Positions 25,717-34,171 are shown, counted from the stretch's first letter. The stretch: 64,000 bases of DNA from JAKZVK01 sp965248255 (GCA_965248255.1 CBDFIW010000004.1:2666001-2730000), one strand, 5' to 3'. Program-made: numbers and translations. The notes: generated from the sequence alone by a model not told the origin.

Positions 25717-26502
25717 ATGGCCGGATCGCGCCGGTGGAAGCCTTCCAGTCCGTACCGCGTCCCCGGGCGATGGGTTTGCCTCGCGACCCTAGCGGCCGGT
25801 TTCGTCACTCACGCAACAGCGCAGCAGCCGTCGAAGATCCTTATCCGGCGGCTCGCCGACCAGGGCAGCCAGTTCGAGAAGGAGCGCAACTACTACTCCT
25901 ACCGGCGGTCGTTCCAGTTCTATGAGATGGACCCGCGGGGGAAGCGAGGCGGCTTGTACCGGGAGGTGAGGGACGTCCTGTTCACGCCGGACGGCGAGCG
26001 GGTCGAGGAATTCGTCGGCCGGCCGCACTCCCGGTTGAAGCGCATTCGACTGACCGACGAAGACTTCCGAGATCTGCGCGAGGTGCAGCCGTTCGTGCTG
26101 ACCAAGGACACGCTGTGGCGATATCGGCTGACCTACAAAGGGCCGGAATCCCTCGATGGTGAAGTGTGCTACGTGTACCGGCTCGCTCCCCGGCAGGTGT
26201 TTGATGAAGATCGACTACTCGACGGATTGATCTGGGTCAGTCAGGAGCATGAGCAGATCGTTCGCGTCGCCGGCCGGCCGGTACCCCAGATTCATGCGTC
26301 CGAGAATGAGAACTTGTTCCCGCAGTTCACGACCCTATACGGGGCGGTGGATGGCAAGTTTTGGTTCCCGATCAAGACGGTGGCGAGTGACATCCTGGCG
26401 TTCAGCAGCGGCGTGCAGCCCGTGCACTACGTGATTCTGTATGAGAACTACCGACGGTTCACGGCAGAGTCGACGATTGTGTTTGAATCGTCCGAGCCTT
26501 GA
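25717..26502 (+). CDS. Exported hypothetical protein (lipoprotein-sorting-protein-like fold)
   Basis: The 261-residue product has a signal peptide: basic N-terminus, hydrophobic WVCLATLAAGFVTHA and Ala-Gln cleavage-like end. The mature part contains FEKERNYYSYRRSF, a VRDVLFTPDGERVEEF segment, DGEVCYVYRLAP and WVSQEHEQIVRVAGRPVP. This looks like a LolA/LolB-like half-barrel with internal strand repeats, but the family is not certain. The ATG at 25717 is preferred over an upstream in-frame start because the signal begins there. It stands alone between a protease and egtB. Confidence 0.65.
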   Translation: MAGSRRWKPSSPYRVPGRWVCLATLAAGFVTHATAQQPSKILIRRLADQGSQFEKERNYYSYRRSFQFYEMDPRGKRGGLYREVRDVLFTPDGERVEEFVGRPHSRLKRIRLTDEDFRDLREVQPFVLTKDTLWRYRLTYKGPESLDGEVCYVYRLAPRQVFDEDRLLDGLIWVSQEHEQIVRVAGRPVPQIHASENENLFPQFTTLYGAVDGKFWFPIKTVASDILAFSSGVQPVHYVILYENYRRFTAESTIVFESSEP

Positions 26503-26563
26503 GCGCGACGGGTTGTGGACAGTACCGTGGCTGTCGACAAGCGCCGGCTCCGATCGGCGGCGC

Positions 26564-26587
26564 GGGCACGACATGTCGTGCCCCTAC
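26564..26587. repeat. Palindromic repeat, family 1
   Basis: GGGCACGACATGTCGTGCCCC followed by TAC: a perfect 18-bp inner palindrome with the CCCCTAC edge at 26581-26587, in the gap before egtB. Confidence 0.75.
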
Positions 26588-26666
26588 TTCACAGACTCGT
26601 TCGACTGCAGGCGCCCCGACCCGTTCGCTAAGATGAAAAAGCCTCGCGGTCTTCCCCGCTCCCCCA

Positions 26667-27968
26667 ATGGCTTCCCCGGCTTCCAATACACACACCGTGG
26701 CCGAGTTGCGGCACGGCGTGCGATCTTCGCGGGACGCTGCCGCCGGGCTTTACGCTCGAATTCGCCGGACTTCAGAGGATATTTGTTCGCCCCTCGACAC
26801 GGAGGACTACGTCGTTCAGACGATGGACGATGTCAGCCCTCCGAAGTGGAACCTGGCGCATACGAGTTGGTTCTTTGAGGCTTTCCTGCTGCGGGAGTTC
26901 TTGCCAGGTTATCGAGAGTTTCACCCCCAATACGGCTACCTCTTCAACTCCTACTATGAAGCCGTGGGGCAGCGGCATCCGCGCCCTCAGCGCGGTCTCT
27001 TGTCCCGCCCAACCGTGGCGGAAGTCTACGAGTACCGCGCCCACGTTGACCGTTCCACGAAGGAGCTTCTGCTCTCAGCGGACGATGACAGTTGGGAGCA
27101 GATCGCCTCGCTGGCCGAACTCGGACTGCATCACGAAGAACAGCACCAAGAGCTGTTGCTCACCGACCTCAAACACATTCTGGCGGCCAATCCACTCCGG
27201 CCGGCCTACCAGACCCGCGATCGCGGTCCTCGCCAAGAAGCGCCGCCCATGATTTGGATTTCCCACCCGGGCGGCCTGGTCGAGGTTGGTTTCGATGGCA
27301 CGGGATTCAGCTATGACAACGAGGGCCCACGGCACAGCGTCTACCTGGAGCCTTACCGGCTAGGGTCACGGTTGGTCACCAACGACGAGTATCTGGAATT
27401 CATGGAGTCGGGCGGGTATGAGAAACCGCAGTTGTGGCTCTCGGAGGGCTGGACCACGGTGCAGGAGCAGGGCTGGCGAGCCCCTCTCTACTGGGAGAAC
27501 GTGGACGGTCGCTGGTGGATGATGACGCTATCCGGCTTCCGCCCGGTGGATAAAGCCGAGCCGGTCTGCCATGTGAGTTACTTCGAGGCCGACGCGTACG
27601 CCCGGTGGCGCGATCGGCGGCTCCCCACCGAGGCGGAATGGGAGGCCGCGGCACTCCGGGAGCCGATCGAGGGCAACCTGTACGAGACGGGCTTCCTACA
27701 CCCAACGCCGGCTTGCGGCGGCCCGGGTCTCGATCAGCTATACGGTGACGTGTGGGAATGGACGCAGAGCCCTTATGTAGCGTACCCGGGCTTTCGGCCC
27801 GCGGCGGGCGCCGTGGGTGAGTATAACGGCAAGTTCATGTGCAACCAATACGTGTTGCGCGGGGGGTCGTGCGCCACGTCGCAACGCCACATCCGTCCCA
27901 CCTATCGCAATTTCTTTTCGCCTTCAGCCCGCTGGCAGTTCATGGGCATTCGTTTGGCATTGAATTGA
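26667..27968 (+). CDS. egtB: Ergothioneine sulfoxide synthase EgtB
   Basis: A 433-residue non-heme iron enzyme joining the thiol donor to trimethylhistidine with oxygen. The DinB-like N-terminal domain carries the iron ligands: His65 in WNLAHTSWFFE and the HX3HXE motif His156/His160/Glu162 in HHEEQHQE. The C-terminal FGE-sulfatase-like domain ends with GDVWEWTQSPY, VLRGGSCATS and PTYRNFFSP. The length is typical. It is followed directly by egtD, so the window encodes both core steps; egtA, egtC and egtE are not here, as in the reduced egtBD-type pathway. Confidence 0.95.
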   Translation: MASPASNTHTVAELRHGVRSSRDAAAGLYARIRRTSEDICSPLDTEDYVVQTMDDVSPPKWNLAHTSWFFEAFLLREFLPGYREFHPQYGYLFNSYYEAVGQRHPRPQRGLLSRPTVAEVYEYRAHVDRSTKELLLSADDDSWEQIASLAELGLHHEEQHQELLLTDLKHILAANPLRPAYQTRDRGPRQEAPPMIWISHPGGLVEVGFDGTGFSYDNEGPRHSVYLEPYRLGSRLVTNDEYLEFMESGGYEKPQLWLSEGWTTVQEQGWRAPLYWENVDGRWWMMTLSGFRPVDKAEPVCHVSYFEADAYARWRDRRLPTEAEWEAAALREPIEGNLYETGFLHPTPACGGPGLDQLYGDVWEWTQSPYVAYPGFRPAAGAVGEYNGKFMCNQYVLRGGSCATSQRHIRPTYRNFFSPSARWQFMGIRLALN

Positions 27969-27969
27969 C

Positions 27970-28965
27970 GTGCTCACGGCCACCCACAACATGGAAGTCA
28001 CGGACGGCGTCGAGTTCCACGACTTCCATCCCGAGGTGGGTGACTTCCACAAGGCAGTGCTCGAGGGACTGAGGCTCGAGCCCAAGCAGATCTCACCCAA
28101 GTTCTTTTACGACAAGCGCGGCGCGGAGCTGTTCGAAGAGATCTGCGGTCTGGGGGAGTACTATCCGACCCGAACCGAGATGGGGATTCTTATGCAACGG
28201 GCGCCCGAAATCGCCGCTCGCTTCGGCCTCCACTGCCGTGTCATCGAATACGGCAGCGGCGGCAGCCACAAGATTCGCATTCTGCTCGATGCGATGCAGG
28301 GCCAGGCGTCCTACGTTGCCATTGACATCTCCAGGCAACACCTCATCGATTCCGCCTCTGAGCTGTCCACCGCCTACCCGGAACTCGAAGTGATCGCGGT
28401 CTGTGCCGACTACACCAAGCCGTTCGCGCTTCCGAAGCCAAGTAGGCACGCGGTCGACCGCAGTGTCGTTTTCTTCCCGGGCTCGACCATTGGCAACTTC
28501 AGCCCCGACCAGGCGCTGGAGTTTCTGCGAAACACCGCGGCCCTGGTGGGTGACGGCGGATCGTTGCTGATCGGCGTCGACTTAAAGAAGGACCAGGAGC
28601 GCTTGGACGCTGCCTACAACGACGCGCAGGGTGTCACCGCCGCCTTCAACCTGAACCTGTTGACCCGTATCAACCGCGAGCTGGATGCGGATTTTGATCT
28701 GTCAGCGTTTCGCCATCGCGCCTTCTACGATGCGGGCCGCGGCCGCGTTGAGATGCATTTGGTGAGTCTTAAGGAGCAGACGGTGAGACTAAATGGTTCC
28801 GGCATCCGATTTCGAGAAGGGGAGACGATTCATACGGAGAACTCTTACAAGTTTAGTGTTGAAGAGTTTCGTGGTCTGGCGCTTCGGGCGGGCTTCGAGC
28901 CTGTTGAGGTTTGGACCGACCCGGAGCGACTGTTTAGTTTGCACTTTCTCACGGTCACGAGCTAG
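27970..28965 (+). CDS. egtD: L-histidine N-alpha-methyltransferase EgtD
   Basis: The 331-residue SAM-dependent enzyme makes hercynine (trimethylhistidine), the EgtB substrate. The family pattern is clear: SPKFFYDKRGAELFEEIC, LGEYYPTRTEMGIL, the SAM loop VIEYGSGGSHKIRILL, FFPGSTIGNF and FNLNLLTRINRELDADFD. The GTG at 27970 lies 1 nt after the egtB stop; an in-frame ATG at 27991 is an alternative, and similarity begins after both. It ends 192 nt from the end of convergent hisF, so histidine consumption and synthesis are neighbours. Confidence 0.95.
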   Translation: MLTATHNMEVTDGVEFHDFHPEVGDFHKAVLEGLRLEPKQISPKFFYDKRGAELFEEICGLGEYYPTRTEMGILMQRAPEIAARFGLHCRVIEYGSGGSHKIRILLDAMQGQASYVAIDISRQHLIDSASELSTAYPELEVIAVCADYTKPFALPKPSRHAVDRSVVFFPGSTIGNFSPDQALEFLRNTAALVGDGGSLLIGVDLKKDQERLDAAYNDAQGVTAAFNLNLLTRINRELDADFDLSAFRHRAFYDAGRGRVEMHLVSLKEQTVRLNGSGIRFREGETIHTENSYKFSVEEFRGLALRAGFEPVEVWTDPERLFSLHFLTVTS

Positions 28966-29157
28966 CCAGGTCGGCAACTGGCGCTCAGAGCCGCAAGCGT
29001 GAGCTCGCGTGGTGGGGTGATGTCCAAACGGATGTCCTGGGGCGCGATCCGCCTACCGTACGCAGGCGTGCCTGGAGTGTTGGTGACGGCTGCGGACGGA
29101 GTTGGCGGGCCTCTTCAATTCCTCTCGGGTGCTTGGGGCCCATCCGATACAAGATCG

Positions 29158-29937
29158 TCAGCCGGTTGTTCTGACGGAGATGCCGTGGCCCTTGAGAACT
29201 TGCTTCAGGCCGGCTACCGTATAAGTGGCGTAGTGGAAGATCGACGCGGCTAGGGCGGCGTCGGCCTCTCCCTCCGTAAAGACTTCCACGAAGCTCTCGG
29301 GCTTGCCGCCGCCGCCGCTCGCGATCACCGGGATGTGAGTGTGGTGCGAAATCGTGCGCGTCAGTTCGCAATCGAAGCCCGTTTGTGTACCGTCGCAGTC
29401 CATCGAAGTCAGTAGGATCTCTCCCGCGCCGAGCGACTCGCCCCGCTCGGCCCATTCGACGGCATCGATGCCGGTGTCGGTTCGGCCGCCGTAGGTCACG
29501 ACGTTCCACTTCGTGGCTCCAGAGTCATCGCCGCCACTGCGCCGGGCGTCGATGGCGAGTACGACGGCTTGCGCGCCGAATTCGTCCGACAGCTCGGTGA
29601 GCAGCCCGGGGCGTTCGACCGCCGCCGTGTTGACCGACACCTTGTCGGCCCCGACGATCAACATGTTGCGCGCGTCGGCGATCGAGCGGATGCCGCCGCC
29701 CACGGTAAGTGGGATGAACACTTCCCGCGCTGTCCGCTCGACCACGTCCTTCATGATGTCGCGGCGGTCGTGGGAAGCGGTGATGTCGAGAAAAACAAGT
29801 TCGTCTGCGCCGTCGCGGTTGTAGATCTTGGCCAGCTCGACGGGATCGCCTGCGTCCCGCAGCCCCACGAAATTGACGCCTTTGACGACCCGCCCGTCTT
29901 TGACGTCGAGGCAGGGGATGATGCGTTTCGCTAGCAT
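29158..29937 (-). CDS. hisF: Imidazole glycerol phosphate synthase, cyclase subunit
   Basis: A 259-residue (beta/alpha)8 barrel. Catalytic Asp in RIIPCLDVKDGRVVKGV and the second catalytic Asp in ILLTSMDCDGTQTGFD are present, with phosphate-binding loops VGGGIRS and ASGGGG. It forms IGP and AICAR using ammonia delivered by HisH. It overlaps hisH by 7 bp and is the last gene of the his operon seen here. The length matches the family. Confidence 0.97.
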   Translation of the reverse strand: MLAKRIIPCLDVKDGRVVKGVNFVGLRDAGDPVELAKIYNRDGADELVFLDITASHDRRDIMKDVVERTAREVFIPLTVGGGIRSIADARNMLIVGADKVSVNTAAVERPGLLTELSDEFGAQAVVLAIDARRSGGDDSGATKWNVVTYGGRTDTGIDAVEWAERGESLGAGEILLTSMDCDGTQTGFDCELTRTISHHTHIPVIASGGGGKPESFVEVFTEGEADAALAASIFHYATYTVAGLKQVLKGHGISVRTTG

Positions 29938-30533
29938 GCCAGAAAGTTGCGGACGATCTGCTGTCCGACAGCACCCGACTTCTCGGGATGGAACTGCACG
30001 CCGAAGACATTGTCCGACTCCAGCACCGCCGTATACCGAAGGCCGTACTCACATAGGGCGGCCGCCCGATGGCCCGCCACGGCCGCCGGCACGTAGTAGC
30101 TGTGGGCGAAGTAGACGTAGGGTTGAGGTCGCAGACCGCCAAGCAGCCGGGGCTGCCCCCGCAGCTCAAGCTGGTTCCAGCCCATGTGAGGCGCCCGGTA
30201 GTCGGCTGGGAAGCGCCGCACTTTGCCTCGGTAGACACCGAGGCCTTCTAACTCAGGGGCTTCTTCGCTTTTTTCAAACAAAGCGTGCAGTCCGAGGCAG
30301 ATTCCCAGAAAGGGCACCCCGGCGGTGATGCGTTCGCGGAAGGCATCACGCACACCGAGAGAGTCGAGGGAGCGAATCAACTGGCCGAAATGACCGACGC
30401 CGGGCAGCACGATCTTCTCCGCCCGTTCGAGGCCGGCACGATCGTTGACGATCTCGTAGGGTTCGCCGATCGCATCGAGGGTGTTCTCGACCGAGCGAAG
30501 GTTGCCGGCTCCGTAGTCAAAGATCGCGATCAT
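29931..30533 (-). CDS. hisH: Imidazole glycerol phosphate synthase, glutaminase subunit
   Basis: A 200-residue class I glutamine amidotransferase: FDYGAGNLRSV at the N-terminus, nucleophile Cys in GVPFLGICLGLHALF, and the His-x-Glu pair in FGVQFHPEKSG. It provides ammonia to HisF. The ATG at 30533 is chosen because the family starts with this strand; the open frame extends upstream but the extra 51 residues are not family-like. It overlaps hisF by 7 bp. Confidence 0.96.
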   Translation of the reverse strand: MIAIFDYGAGNLRSVENTLDAIGEPYEIVNDRAGLERAEKIVLPGVGHFGQLIRSLDSLGVRDAFRERITAGVPFLGICLGLHALFEKSEEAPELEGLGVYRGKVRRFPADYRAPHMGWNQLELRGQPRLLGGLRPQPYVYFAHSYYVPAAVAGHRAAALCEYGLRYTAVLESDNVFGVQFHPEKSGAVGQQIVRNFLAC

Positions 30534-30577
30534 GGTTCGTGATTCGTGTTTCGTGATTCGGCCGCGCGCCGTGGACC

Positions 30578-31189
30578 CTACCCTCGACGACCCTTTGTTT
30601 TCTCCAGAAGACCCTTTGTGCTCGGAAGCTGGTCTTTCAAGCGCTTGTCCTTCGAGCAGGCGAACCGCATGGCGCGGGCGAAGCACTTGAAGATGCCTTC
30701 GACCTTGTGGTGATTCGAGCGGCCGTACATCACGCGCGCGTGCAGATTCGCTCCGCAGTGGTGGACGAAGCCGTCGAAGAAGTCGTGAAGCAACTCGGTC
30801 TGCAAGTCTCCTACCAAACGGAAGCGCGTCGGCGCGTGGTAGACCAGCGCGGGGCGTCCGCCCAGGTCGACCGCGACCACGGCCAGCGTTTCATCCATCG
30901 GCATCACGAAGTAGCCCGCTCGGTTGATACCGACGCGATCGTCGAGGGCCTTGGTGAAGCACTGCCCCAGCACGATCCCGACGTCCTCGACGGTGTGATG
31001 CTGGTCGACGTCTAGGTCGCCCTTGACGCTCAGTTCGAGATCGAAGCCGCCGTGCTTGGTGAACAGTTCGAGCATGTGGTCGAAGAAGCGGATGCCGGTG
31101 GAAATCTTGTGTTGCCCCTTGCCGTCGAGGCGCAGCTTGGCCCGGATCCGCGTCTCCTTCGTGTCGCGTTGGATAGTGGCTGATCTCAT
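30578..31189 (-). CDS. hisB: Imidazoleglycerol-phosphate dehydratase
   Basis: A 203-residue monofunctional IGPD with the two metal-binding half-repeats: FFDHMLELFTKHGGFD with DVDQHHTVEDVGI, and FFDGFVHHCGANLHARV with RSNHHKVEGIFKCFARA. It dehydrates imidazole glycerol phosphate to imidazole acetol phosphate. There is no fused phosphatase domain as in enteric HisB, so histidinol-phosphatase must be encoded elsewhere. It sits between hisC and hisH. Confidence 0.97.
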   Translation of the reverse strand: MRSATIQRDTKETRIRAKLRLDGKGQHKISTGIRFFDHMLELFTKHGGFDLELSVKGDLDVDQHHTVEDVGIVLGQCFTKALDDRVGINRAGYFVMPMDETLAVVAVDLGGRPALVYHAPTRFRLVGDLQTELLHDFFDGFVHHCGANLHARVMYGRSNHHKVEGIFKCFARAMRFACSKDKRLKDQLPSTKGLLEKTKGRRG

Positions 31190-31220
31190 AGCGAGCGGGG
31201 CGTTCGGGCCGCGAGCCTCA

Positions 31221-31243
31221 GGGGCGGCACGCTGTGCCCCTAC
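31221..31243. repeat. Palindromic repeat, family 1, containing the hisC stop codon
   Basis: GGGGCGGCACGCTGTGCCCC followed by TAC. The TAG stop of hisC (31240-31242 on the minus strand) lies within the GTAGGGG edge. Confidence 0.65.
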
Positions 31244-32322
31244 AAGACTTCCTGCAAGACTTCCAAGAATCTGCGCGTTTGCTCCTTCGTCCCGGCGGTG
31301 ATGCGCGCCGCGCCGGAGATCTCGTGGCTGCGGTCGCGGATCAGAATCCCTCGCTCGCGCAGCTCGCTGCAGATCTCTTTCGACCGTTCTCCCAATTGCG
31401 CCAGCACGAAGTTGGCGCAGCTTGGATAGTGAGCGATACTAAGCCGATCGAGCCCCTGGCAGATCAACTTCCTTGCCTCAAGAGCCTCGCTCACGTAGCC
31501 ACGGACGTAGTCCTGGTCTTCGATGGCCTCCAGGGCACAGGCGGCGGCGACCGTATTGACGCTGTAGGGCGACTGGCCCTTGCTGACGGCGGCGATATTC
31601 TCGGCTTGCGAGAGCAGGCACCCGATGCGCAGACCCGCCATCCCGTACGCCTTTGAAAACGTGCGGCTGATGAATACGTTCGGGTACAAGGCCAGCAAGT
31701 CGGTCGCGGTAAGGCCGTAGAACTCAAAGTAGGCCTCGTCGATCATCACGGGCGCCTGATGCGCCCGCTCGACGATTTCCTCGATGGCGTCCAGATCGAT
31801 CGCGGTGCCGGTCGGATTGTTGGGATTGGCGATCAACACCGCCCGCGTCGGCTCGCCCACGGCCTCCAGCAATTCATCGAGTGGGAAAGCCAGGTCAGGC
31901 ACGCGATAGGGGATGGCCCGCGGCACAGCGCCGGCCAACTCTACATAAAAGCGGAACATCGAGTAGGTCGGCGACGGGATCACGACCTCGTCGCCGGCAT
32001 CGACGTAGGTGCTGATCAGGCAGTGGATCGCCTCGTCTGTCCCGCTTGTGAAAAGCAACTGCTCGGTGTCGACGCCGAGAAACCGGGCCATCCGCTGACG
32101 AGCTTCGGTGTATTCGGGGTAGACGGCCAGGAACTCGGGATCGGCCAGGTGTCGCAGGAATGCGGCCACGCGGGGAGAAGCGCCGACTGTGTTCTCGTTG
32201 AAATCCAGCCGCAGCTTGCCCTGCCGGCTGCTGGTCGGCGGTAGGTAGGGAGCCATCCGCTGGACGGCTTCCCTCGGTCTCGGCCGCTGCGCGGTCACGG
32301 CTTTCGTCATGGCCTTACTCAT
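31240..32322 (-). CDS. hisC: Histidinol-phosphate aminotransferase
   Basis: The ~360-residue fold-type I PLP enzyme has DFNENTVGASPRV, the substrate-site FTSGTDEAIH, IANPNNPTGT, the MIDEAYFEF segment, and the PLP Lys in SRTFSKAYGMAGLRIG. The start is taken at ATG 32322, overlapping hisD by 8 bp; ATG 32310 after AAGG is an alternative, and both precede the conserved region. The stop codon lies inside a palindromic repeat. It transaminates imidazole acetol phosphate with glutamate. Confidence 0.95.
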   Translation of the reverse strand: MSKAMTKAVTAQRPRPREAVQRMAPYLPPTSSRQGKLRLDFNENTVGASPRVAAFLRHLADPEFLAVYPEYTEARQRMARFLGVDTEQLLFTSGTDEAIHCLISTYVDAGDEVVIPSPTYSMFRFYVELAGAVPRAIPYRVPDLAFPLDELLEAVGEPTRAVLIANPNNPTGTAIDLDAIEEIVERAHQAPVMIDEAYFEFYGLTATDLLALYPNVFISRTFSKAYGMAGLRIGCLLSQAENIAAVSKGQSPYSVNTVAAACALEAIEDQDYVRGYVSEALEARKLICQGLDRLSIAHYPSCANFVLAQLGERSKEICSELRERGILIRDRSHEISGAARITAGTKEQTRRFLEVLQEVL

Positions 32323-33580
32323 CGACGCGCACTTCGATGGAGCGGGCGTGCCCCTCAAGGCCCTCGGCCCTTGCCAAGGTGGTGATGGCCGGCGCGAGGC
32401 GCTTGAGAGCGGCCCGGTCGAGCTGCTGGACCGAGATGATCTTCACGTAGTCGAGCACGGAGAGGCCGCCGCGGAATGTCGCTACGCCGCCGGTCGGCAG
32501 CACGTGGTTGGGTCCGGAGGCGTAGTCGCCGGCCGCCTCGGGGCTCCACGAGCCAACGAACACACTGCCGGCGTTGGTCACCTTTTTGAGGAACGAATCG
32601 TCGGGAATCGACAGGTGTTCGGGAGCGAAGCGGTTGGCGATCTCGATCGCCTCATCGAGGCTGCGAGTCAAGATAATCGCGCCGTTGCGCCCCAGCGAGG
32701 TCGCTGCAATCGCGCGCGTCGGCAGCGCCTTGAGTTGCCTTTTGACTTCCTTCTGGACGCCGATCGCCGTCCTTTTCGAATGGGTGAGCAACAGTGCCGT
32801 CGCATCGACATCGTGCTCGGCCTGGGCCAGCATGTCGGCTGCCAGCAGCGTGAACTCGCGCGCGCCGGCGCCTTTGGGAGCGATCAGCATGATCTCGGTC
32901 GGACCGGCCACGAAGTCGATGCCGACCTCGCCGGCCAACAATCTCTTCGCCGCCGCCACATAGATATTGCCGGGGCCGACAATGCGGTCGGCCCTGGGGA
33001 CGGTGTCGGTTCCAAAGGCGAAAGCGGCGATGGCCTGGGCGCCACCCATGTGGAAGAAGTTTTCCACGCGCAGAAATCCGGCCGCCGCCAACGTTGCCGG
33101 CGTCGGCTTGGGCGAGGCGACCGAAATCACCTCCACGCCGGCCACCTGCGCCGGGACCACCGTCATCATCAGCGTGGAGGGAAGCGGGTAGCTGCCGCCG
33201 GGGATGTAGGCGCCCACCGAGCCGATGGGGCGAACAATTTGACCGAGCTTGATCCCGCGCTGCACTCGCTTCCACCAGGGCTGCGGCATCTGCAGCTCGG
33301 CGTACTGCCGTATTCTCTGGGCCGCCGTCTCCAAAGCGTCACGGAAGTCCTCGCTGGTTTGATGGAGGGCGTCGCGGAACTGCTCGGGTGGAATGCGAAC
33401 CGTGTTGCCTTTGAGACCGTCATAACGGCGGGCGTGGGCGAGCAGGGCCCCGTCACCGCGCTCGCGGACCGCCTCGATGATCGGCGCGACGGTTGACTCG
33501 GCCTGCCCCAGACGTTGTCGCCGTTTCGCGAACAGCCGGTTGAGCACGGCGCGGTCACTGCTGCTGATGATCCTAAACAT
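32315..33580 (-). CDS. hisD: Histidinol dehydrogenase
   Basis: The 421-residue zinc enzyme carries out the last two oxidations of histidine synthesis. Seen are GSVGAYIPGGSYPLPST, FHMGGAQAIAAFAFGTDTVP, VAGPTEIMLIA and ASGPNHVLPTGG with the metal-site and catalytic residues. The length is typical. Start ATG at 33580; it lies 15 nt after the hisI stop and overlaps hisC by 8 bp, so the genes are translationally linked. Confidence 0.97.
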   Translation of the reverse strand: MFRIISSSDRAVLNRLFAKRRQRLGQAESTVAPIIEAVRERGDGALLAHARRYDGLKGNTVRIPPEQFRDALHQTSEDFRDALETAAQRIRQYAELQMPQPWWKRVQRGIKLGQIVRPIGSVGAYIPGGSYPLPSTLMMTVVPAQVAGVEVISVASPKPTPATLAAAGFLRVENFFHMGGAQAIAAFAFGTDTVPRADRIVGPGNIYVAAAKRLLAGEVGIDFVAGPTEIMLIAPKGAGAREFTLLAADMLAQAEHDVDATALLLTHSKRTAIGVQKEVKRQLKALPTRAIAATSLGRNGAIILTRSLDEAIEIANRFAPEHLSIPDDSFLKKVTNAGSVFVGSWSPEAAGDYASGPNHVLPTGGVATFRGGLSVLDYVKIISVQQLDRAALKRLAPAITTLARAEGLEGHARSIEVRVDE

Positions 33581-33595
33581 CAGAGACCTGTTGCC

Positions 33596-33970
33596 TCAGG
33601 GTTTGTAGACAGCCTTGGGGTCGTAGGCGGGGTCTTCGAATCGGGTCCACTCGCCGTCGTCGAAACGGCGGTAGAAGCAACTTCGAAATCCATTATGGCA
33701 AACGCCCGGACCCAACGCCTCTGCCTTAATGACCAGAGCGTCTTGGTCACAGTCGACCTGAATTTCTTTGGCCAGCAGGTAGTGGCCCGACGTCTCTCCC
33801 TTGACCCAGAGGGCCTCGCGGGAACGGCTGTAGAACGTCACCTTGCCGGTCTCACATGTCCGGCGAAACGCCTCTTCGTTCATGAATCCCAGCATCAGGA
33901 TCCTGCCGTCGGCGGCGTCTTGGATGACGGCCGGCAGGAGGCCGTCCTGTTTCGAAAAGTCAAGTTTCAT
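33596..33970 (-). CDS. hisI: Phosphoribosyl-AMP cyclohydrolase
   Basis: A 124-residue HisI with zinc/metal motifs VDCDQDA and GVCHNGFRSCFYR, and FYSRSREALWVKGETSGHY. There is no fused HisE domain. The ATG at 33970 begins the family sequence (MKLDFSKQDGLLPAVI); the nine codons upstream overlap the T-run of the terminator and are excluded. It is the first structural gene of the operon, 14 nt after an intrinsic terminator, which makes it a likely target of attenuation. hisG, hisA and hisE are not in the window. Confidence 0.96.
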   Translation of the reverse strand: MKLDFSKQDGLLPAVIQDAADGRILMLGFMNEEAFRRTCETGKVTFYSRSREALWVKGETSGHYLLAKEIQVDCDQDALVIKAEALGPGVCHNGFRSCFYRRFDDGEWTRFEDPAYDPKAVYKP

Positions 33971-33983
33971 AAGCAGCAGGAAT

Positions 33984-34016
33984 AAAAAAACCCGCACGGC
34001 TGGCAGGGCCGGCGGG
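33984..34016 (-). terminator. Attenuator terminator in the his operon leader
   Basis: On the minus strand CCCGC-CGGC pairs with GCCG-(T)-GCGGG (9 bp, one bulge, 7-nt loop CCTGCCA) and runs straight into seven T (33984-33990). It lies between the operon promoter and hisI, with no complete gene upstream to terminate. Bases 34007-34015 in its 5' arm are perfectly complementary to 34062-34070 inside the leader ORF, giving an alternative antiterminator. Confidence 0.82.
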
Positions 34017-34043
34017 CGTGGGTACGGTCTGAACCGTCTCGCT

Positions 34044-34127
34044 TTACGACTGGCAACGCCTCCGCCGGCCTTCGTCCCGGTCCCGATGGACGTCGTGGCA
34101 ACACCAGTGAAGAAAATAGCGGTTCAT
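34044..34127 (-). CDS. Putative his operon leader peptide (27 aa)
   Basis: The ORF starts at ATG 34127, 15 nt after a consensus -10, and encodes MNRYFLHWCCHDVH followed by a charged, Arg-rich end and a TAA at 34044-34046. Three His codons fall at positions 7, 11 and 14; there is no His run as in the enteric leader. Codons 20-22 (GGC CGG CGG) form the strand that can pair with the terminator. A ribosome stalled at His would leave this strand free, while one completing the peptide would mask it. No clear ribosome binding site is seen, and the 5' leader would be only ~10 nt. Confidence 0.6.
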   Translation of the reverse strand: MNRYFLHWCCHDVHRDRDEGRRRRCQS

Positions 34128-34142
34128 GATGTTTCAGTTACC

Positions 34143-34171
34143 AGTATATCGTGGTCGGCGACGGGGGTCAA
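34143..34171 (-). promoter_or_regulatory. hisI: Sigma70 promoter of the his operon
   Basis: TTGACC (34166-34171) and TATACT (34143-34148) with a 17-nt spacer on the minus strand, close to the consensus. It faces the leader ORF and is divergent from tig. Confidence 0.8.

Noticed and set aside
28985..29509. Arg-rich open frame on the minus strand
   Set aside because: Out-of-frame shadow of hisF with extreme Arg/His composition.
32309..33496. Long open frame on the plus strand (395 codons)
   Set aside because: Antisense shadow of hisD.
34044..34127. Leader peptide as a tryptophan or phenylalanine attenuator
   Set aside because: It holds one Trp and one Phe but three His, and the downstream operon is his; histidine sensing fits better.
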